DNA of 64,000 nucleotides from Euborellia annulipes (taxonomy: Eukaryota > Arthropoda > Insecta > Dermaptera > Anisolabididae): positions 1-64,000 of the forward strand of contig JAKCPI010011600.1 of assembly GCA_023213315.1 (NCBI GenBank), read 5' to 3'. Positions within the stretch are counted from its first letter, which is position 1. Each line of letters opens with the position of its first letter. Positions 61,967-64,000 of this stretch are shown in pieces. The position numbers and the translations under genes are program-made. Below the pieces are notes generated by a model. It saw only the letters and a program-made list of their open reading frames with translations. It was not told where the DNA came from and made no database searches.

Positions 61967-63925
61967 ATGAATCGGCGCAATTCTTTGAAGCGGATTTGTT
62001 CCCAAGAGAGCCTTTATCAAGAATCTTTATCAAGTTCCACCTCTATGCAAGACCAGCCAAAACATTCTCTCCCTTATATTCTTGATGGCGAATATTTCGA
62101 GCCGTTGAGTGTCGATGACAAAGCCGACCGGGTGACAGCTCGATGCCAAACATGTTTAAAGATAATCAATGGCAGCGGAAGATCGACTGGCAATTGGCGT
62201 AGTCATATCAATCGAATGCACCCTGAATTAATTGAGAAGATCAATTTGAAGAGTTTTGCACGAAGAACAGCAACTGTCAATACAACAGAGCAAACTATAT
62301 TACCTCGGAGGGCGACAACACCGACAACAACTGCAATCTTAAAAGAAAAACCGATCGTATTTACCCCTAATCATCCTCTTATCAACAGAAGTATCGATGC
62401 CAACAGCGCGATTAAGAACTACATCATCAACGAGATGTTACCTTTAAACACCATTGATTCACCCAATTTCAGAACCTTAATTTCAACCATCTCCCGAGGA
62501 CAAGTCAACCTCAACTCTCTGATGATCGAGCAAAAATTAAAAGAAGAATTCTATCAGGAATATGCCAAGCTCAAACAACGTTTAATTAGAATGTTAGAAA
62601 AACAAAAGTATTATTCTTTAACAGTCGATATCTGGGGTAATCAAAAACAAAGATATATTGGCATAAGTGTTCATTTTATCGACCCCTCCGCATATGAACG
62701 GCTATCCTTCATTATAGCTCATCGAAGATTAATATTAACACAAAGACATAATCCGTTTAACGAAATATGCGAAGAGTTTAGAATAAATACAGAAAACATT
62801 ACAAATATCGTTTCTCACAATTTAACATATTTAGATGATGAAGAAACTGAAATAAATAATTTATATTTTGAAGATAGTAAAATAATTAAGAACACATCGC
62901 ATATTTTACATGAAATTTTAGATATTGATCTCGGTGTAATTTTTCAAAATAATACAAATATAAATAGCGAGAATTTATTAATTCCTTTTAAAACATTAAA
63001 AAAATTGGTGAATTTTTGGGATCTTTTAAGTGAAAATCCAGAATTATTAACAAATGTTAAAGAAATTTTGGAGTCAAATTTTGTTATCATCCCAAAATCT
63101 CATCAAGGAATGGTTTTATTTTATTCAATAAAAAATTTATTAGAATTTGAATCAAAATTATCATTTCTTTTTGAGTATTTAAATTTGGTTGAATTGAAAC
63201 CACATGAAATTGAATTCTTAAAGGAATATATCTCAATTTATGAATTATGTCAAACAGCTATGGATATTTTACAAAACGATAATAATTGCTTCTTGGGTTC
63301 AATTCTACCCACTTTTATAATATTAGAATATAAATTAAAAAATCATCAAACTGTGTATTGCGAACCAGTAAAATTTTTATTATTGAATAATATTAGAAAA
63401 AAATTTCCCAATTTGAATTTATTATTGGAATCAAGCAAAAGTTTTATTATCGCGTCCATTTCACATCCGAAATTTAAATTATCATGGATCCCCGCTGAAA
63501 ATATTGAATACTGTAAGGAAATCTTCATCAATGAATGCAAAGAAGTCTTCTTAAAAGGACACCAAATTAATACTAATGAAGAGGATTCCATCTCAGCTGG
63601 CGATGATGAATTTTTCAGGGTTTTATCGGACATGAATCAAAAAAAAGAAGAATCGGTATCATCCACCAATGATAATATTTTAACTTTACCTTTTTCCCAA
63701 GCGCATACTTATTTTAAAGACAAACGAAAATTATTAGATATGCTAGAAAGTTATGACATAGTAAAGAAAATTTTTTTAAAATATAATACAACAATACCTA
63801 CATCGATAAAAGTTCGAAAGATATTTTGTAAAAATGGCAAAATTTTATTACCAAATAAATTAGATTTATGTGATTCCACTTTCGAAATGATGCTTTTTTT
63901 AAGAACAAATAAAACGGTAATTTAA
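61967..63925 (+). CDS. BED zinc finger/hAT-transposase-like protein, candidate domesticated gene
   Basis: A single uninterrupted 652-codon frame starts at ATG 61967, three bases after an intron-like acceptor (TTTTTTTATTACAG), so a 5' UTR intron is likely. Residues 60-85 form a BED-type finger: C60-x2-C63, W77, H80-x4-H85. The middle resembles the hAT RNase H fold: LTVDIWGN gives the first Asp (D221). Where hATs usually have a T-D-N motif this protein has S283-H284-N285, so the second catalytic Asp seems lost. The C-terminus (about residues 590-648) matches the hAT dimerisation domain (IVKKIFLKYNTTIPTS, KNGKILLPNKLDLCDSTFE). The first 200 codons are more GC-rich than the rest. It could be a ZBED-like host gene or a young inactive transposon copy; terminal repeats are not visible before the window ends. 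Confidence 0.8.
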   Translation: MNRRNSLKRICSQESLYQESLSSSTSMQDQPKHSLPYILDGEYFEPLSVDDKADRVTARCQTCLKIINGSGRSTGNWRSHINRMHPELIEKINLKSFARRTATVNTTEQTILPRRATTPTTTAILKEKPIVFTPNHPLINRSIDANSAIKNYIINEMLPLNTIDSPNFRTLISTISRGQVNLNSLMIEQKLKEEFYQEYAKLKQRLIRMLEKQKYYSLTVDIWGNQKQRYIGISVHFIDPSAYERLSFIIAHRRLILTQRHNPFNEICEEFRINTENITNIVSHNLTYLDDEETEINNLYFEDSKIIKNTSHILHEILDIDLGVIFQNNTNINSENLLIPFKTLKKLVNFWDLLSENPELLTNVKEILESNFVIIPKSHQGMVLFYSIKNLLEFESKLSFLFEYLNLVELKPHEIEFLKEYISIYELCQTAMDILQNDNNCFLGSILPTFIILEYKLKNHQTVYCEPVKFLLLNNIRKKFPNLNLLLESSKSFIIASISHPKFKLSWIPAENIEYCKEIFINECKEVFLKGHQINTNEEDSISAGDDEFFRVLSDMNQKKEESVSSTNDNILTLPFSQAHTYFKDKRKLLDMLESYDIVKKIFLKYNTTIPTSIKVRKIFCKNGKILLPNKLDLCDSTFEMMLFLRTNKTVI

Positions 63926-64000
63926 ACAAAAATATTAATATTATTAATAGGGTTTTTGGAATGGATTTAGAAAAAAAATTTTAAGAGTTGAAAGTTGTCC
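63926..64000. other. 3' flank of the BED/hAT gene
   Basis: 75 bp, AT-rich. No AATAAA and no terminal inverted repeat before the window ends. Confidence 0.4.

Overview
This window is AT-rich nuclear DNA of an animal. It has spliced genes with small exons and GT-AG introns, tRNA-derived SINEs, Tc1/mariner, hAT and LINE remnants, and a Penelope-like endonuclease remnant. The conserved proteins are metazoan; a crustacean (copepod-like) or other arthropod is my guess, but nothing in the window fixes the species.

Five conserved host genes can be read exon by exon. In order they are: the 3' end of ATG2 (+, 409-3162; autophagy lipid transfer), EXOSC5/RRP46 (-, 10189-13062; RNA exosome ring), EIF2B2 (+, 15696-20473; translation initiation GEF), a copine (-, 26325-33361; C2-C2-vWA calcium/phospholipid-binding protein) and SART1 (-, 48320-58435; U4/U6.U5 tri-snRNP). 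EXOSC5 and EIF2B2 are head to head and share a 2.6 kb interval that now holds a 1.3 kb palindrome. ATG2/EXOSC5 and EIF2B2/copine are convergent. The genes do not form a common pathway; they are housekeeping genes separated by repeats. At the right edge (+, 61967-63925) there is an intact 652-codon BED-finger/hAT-transposase-like reading frame whose catalytic core looks degraded, so it is a candidate domesticated gene.

The rest is a dense, nested repeat landscape. It includes giant palindromes (13547-14855, 28194-29352, 40722-42024); at least six hAT-type MITEs with long G/C homopolymers and 8-bp target duplications; a Tc1 element with long double-site inverted repeats (53582-55169); TA- and TTAA-flanked MITEs; and four or more tRNA-headed SINE families, three copies with clear target duplications. 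There is also a Jockey-type ORF1-only LINE remnant, an 11-copy 99-bp satellite (34336-35420) and a Penelope-like GIY-YIG fragment.

The most interesting signal is a recurring short motif on both strands: CTGAAGA, then a hairpin, then GAAAC, then GTC, with flanking complementary arms. It has the layout of a minimal type I hammerhead ribozyme. The best copies are at 38900-38946 (-), 29386-29433 (+) and 48640-48685 (-, sense strand of a SART1 intron). Hammerheads are known from Penelope-like elements and retrozymes, which fits the Penelope-like fragment nearby.
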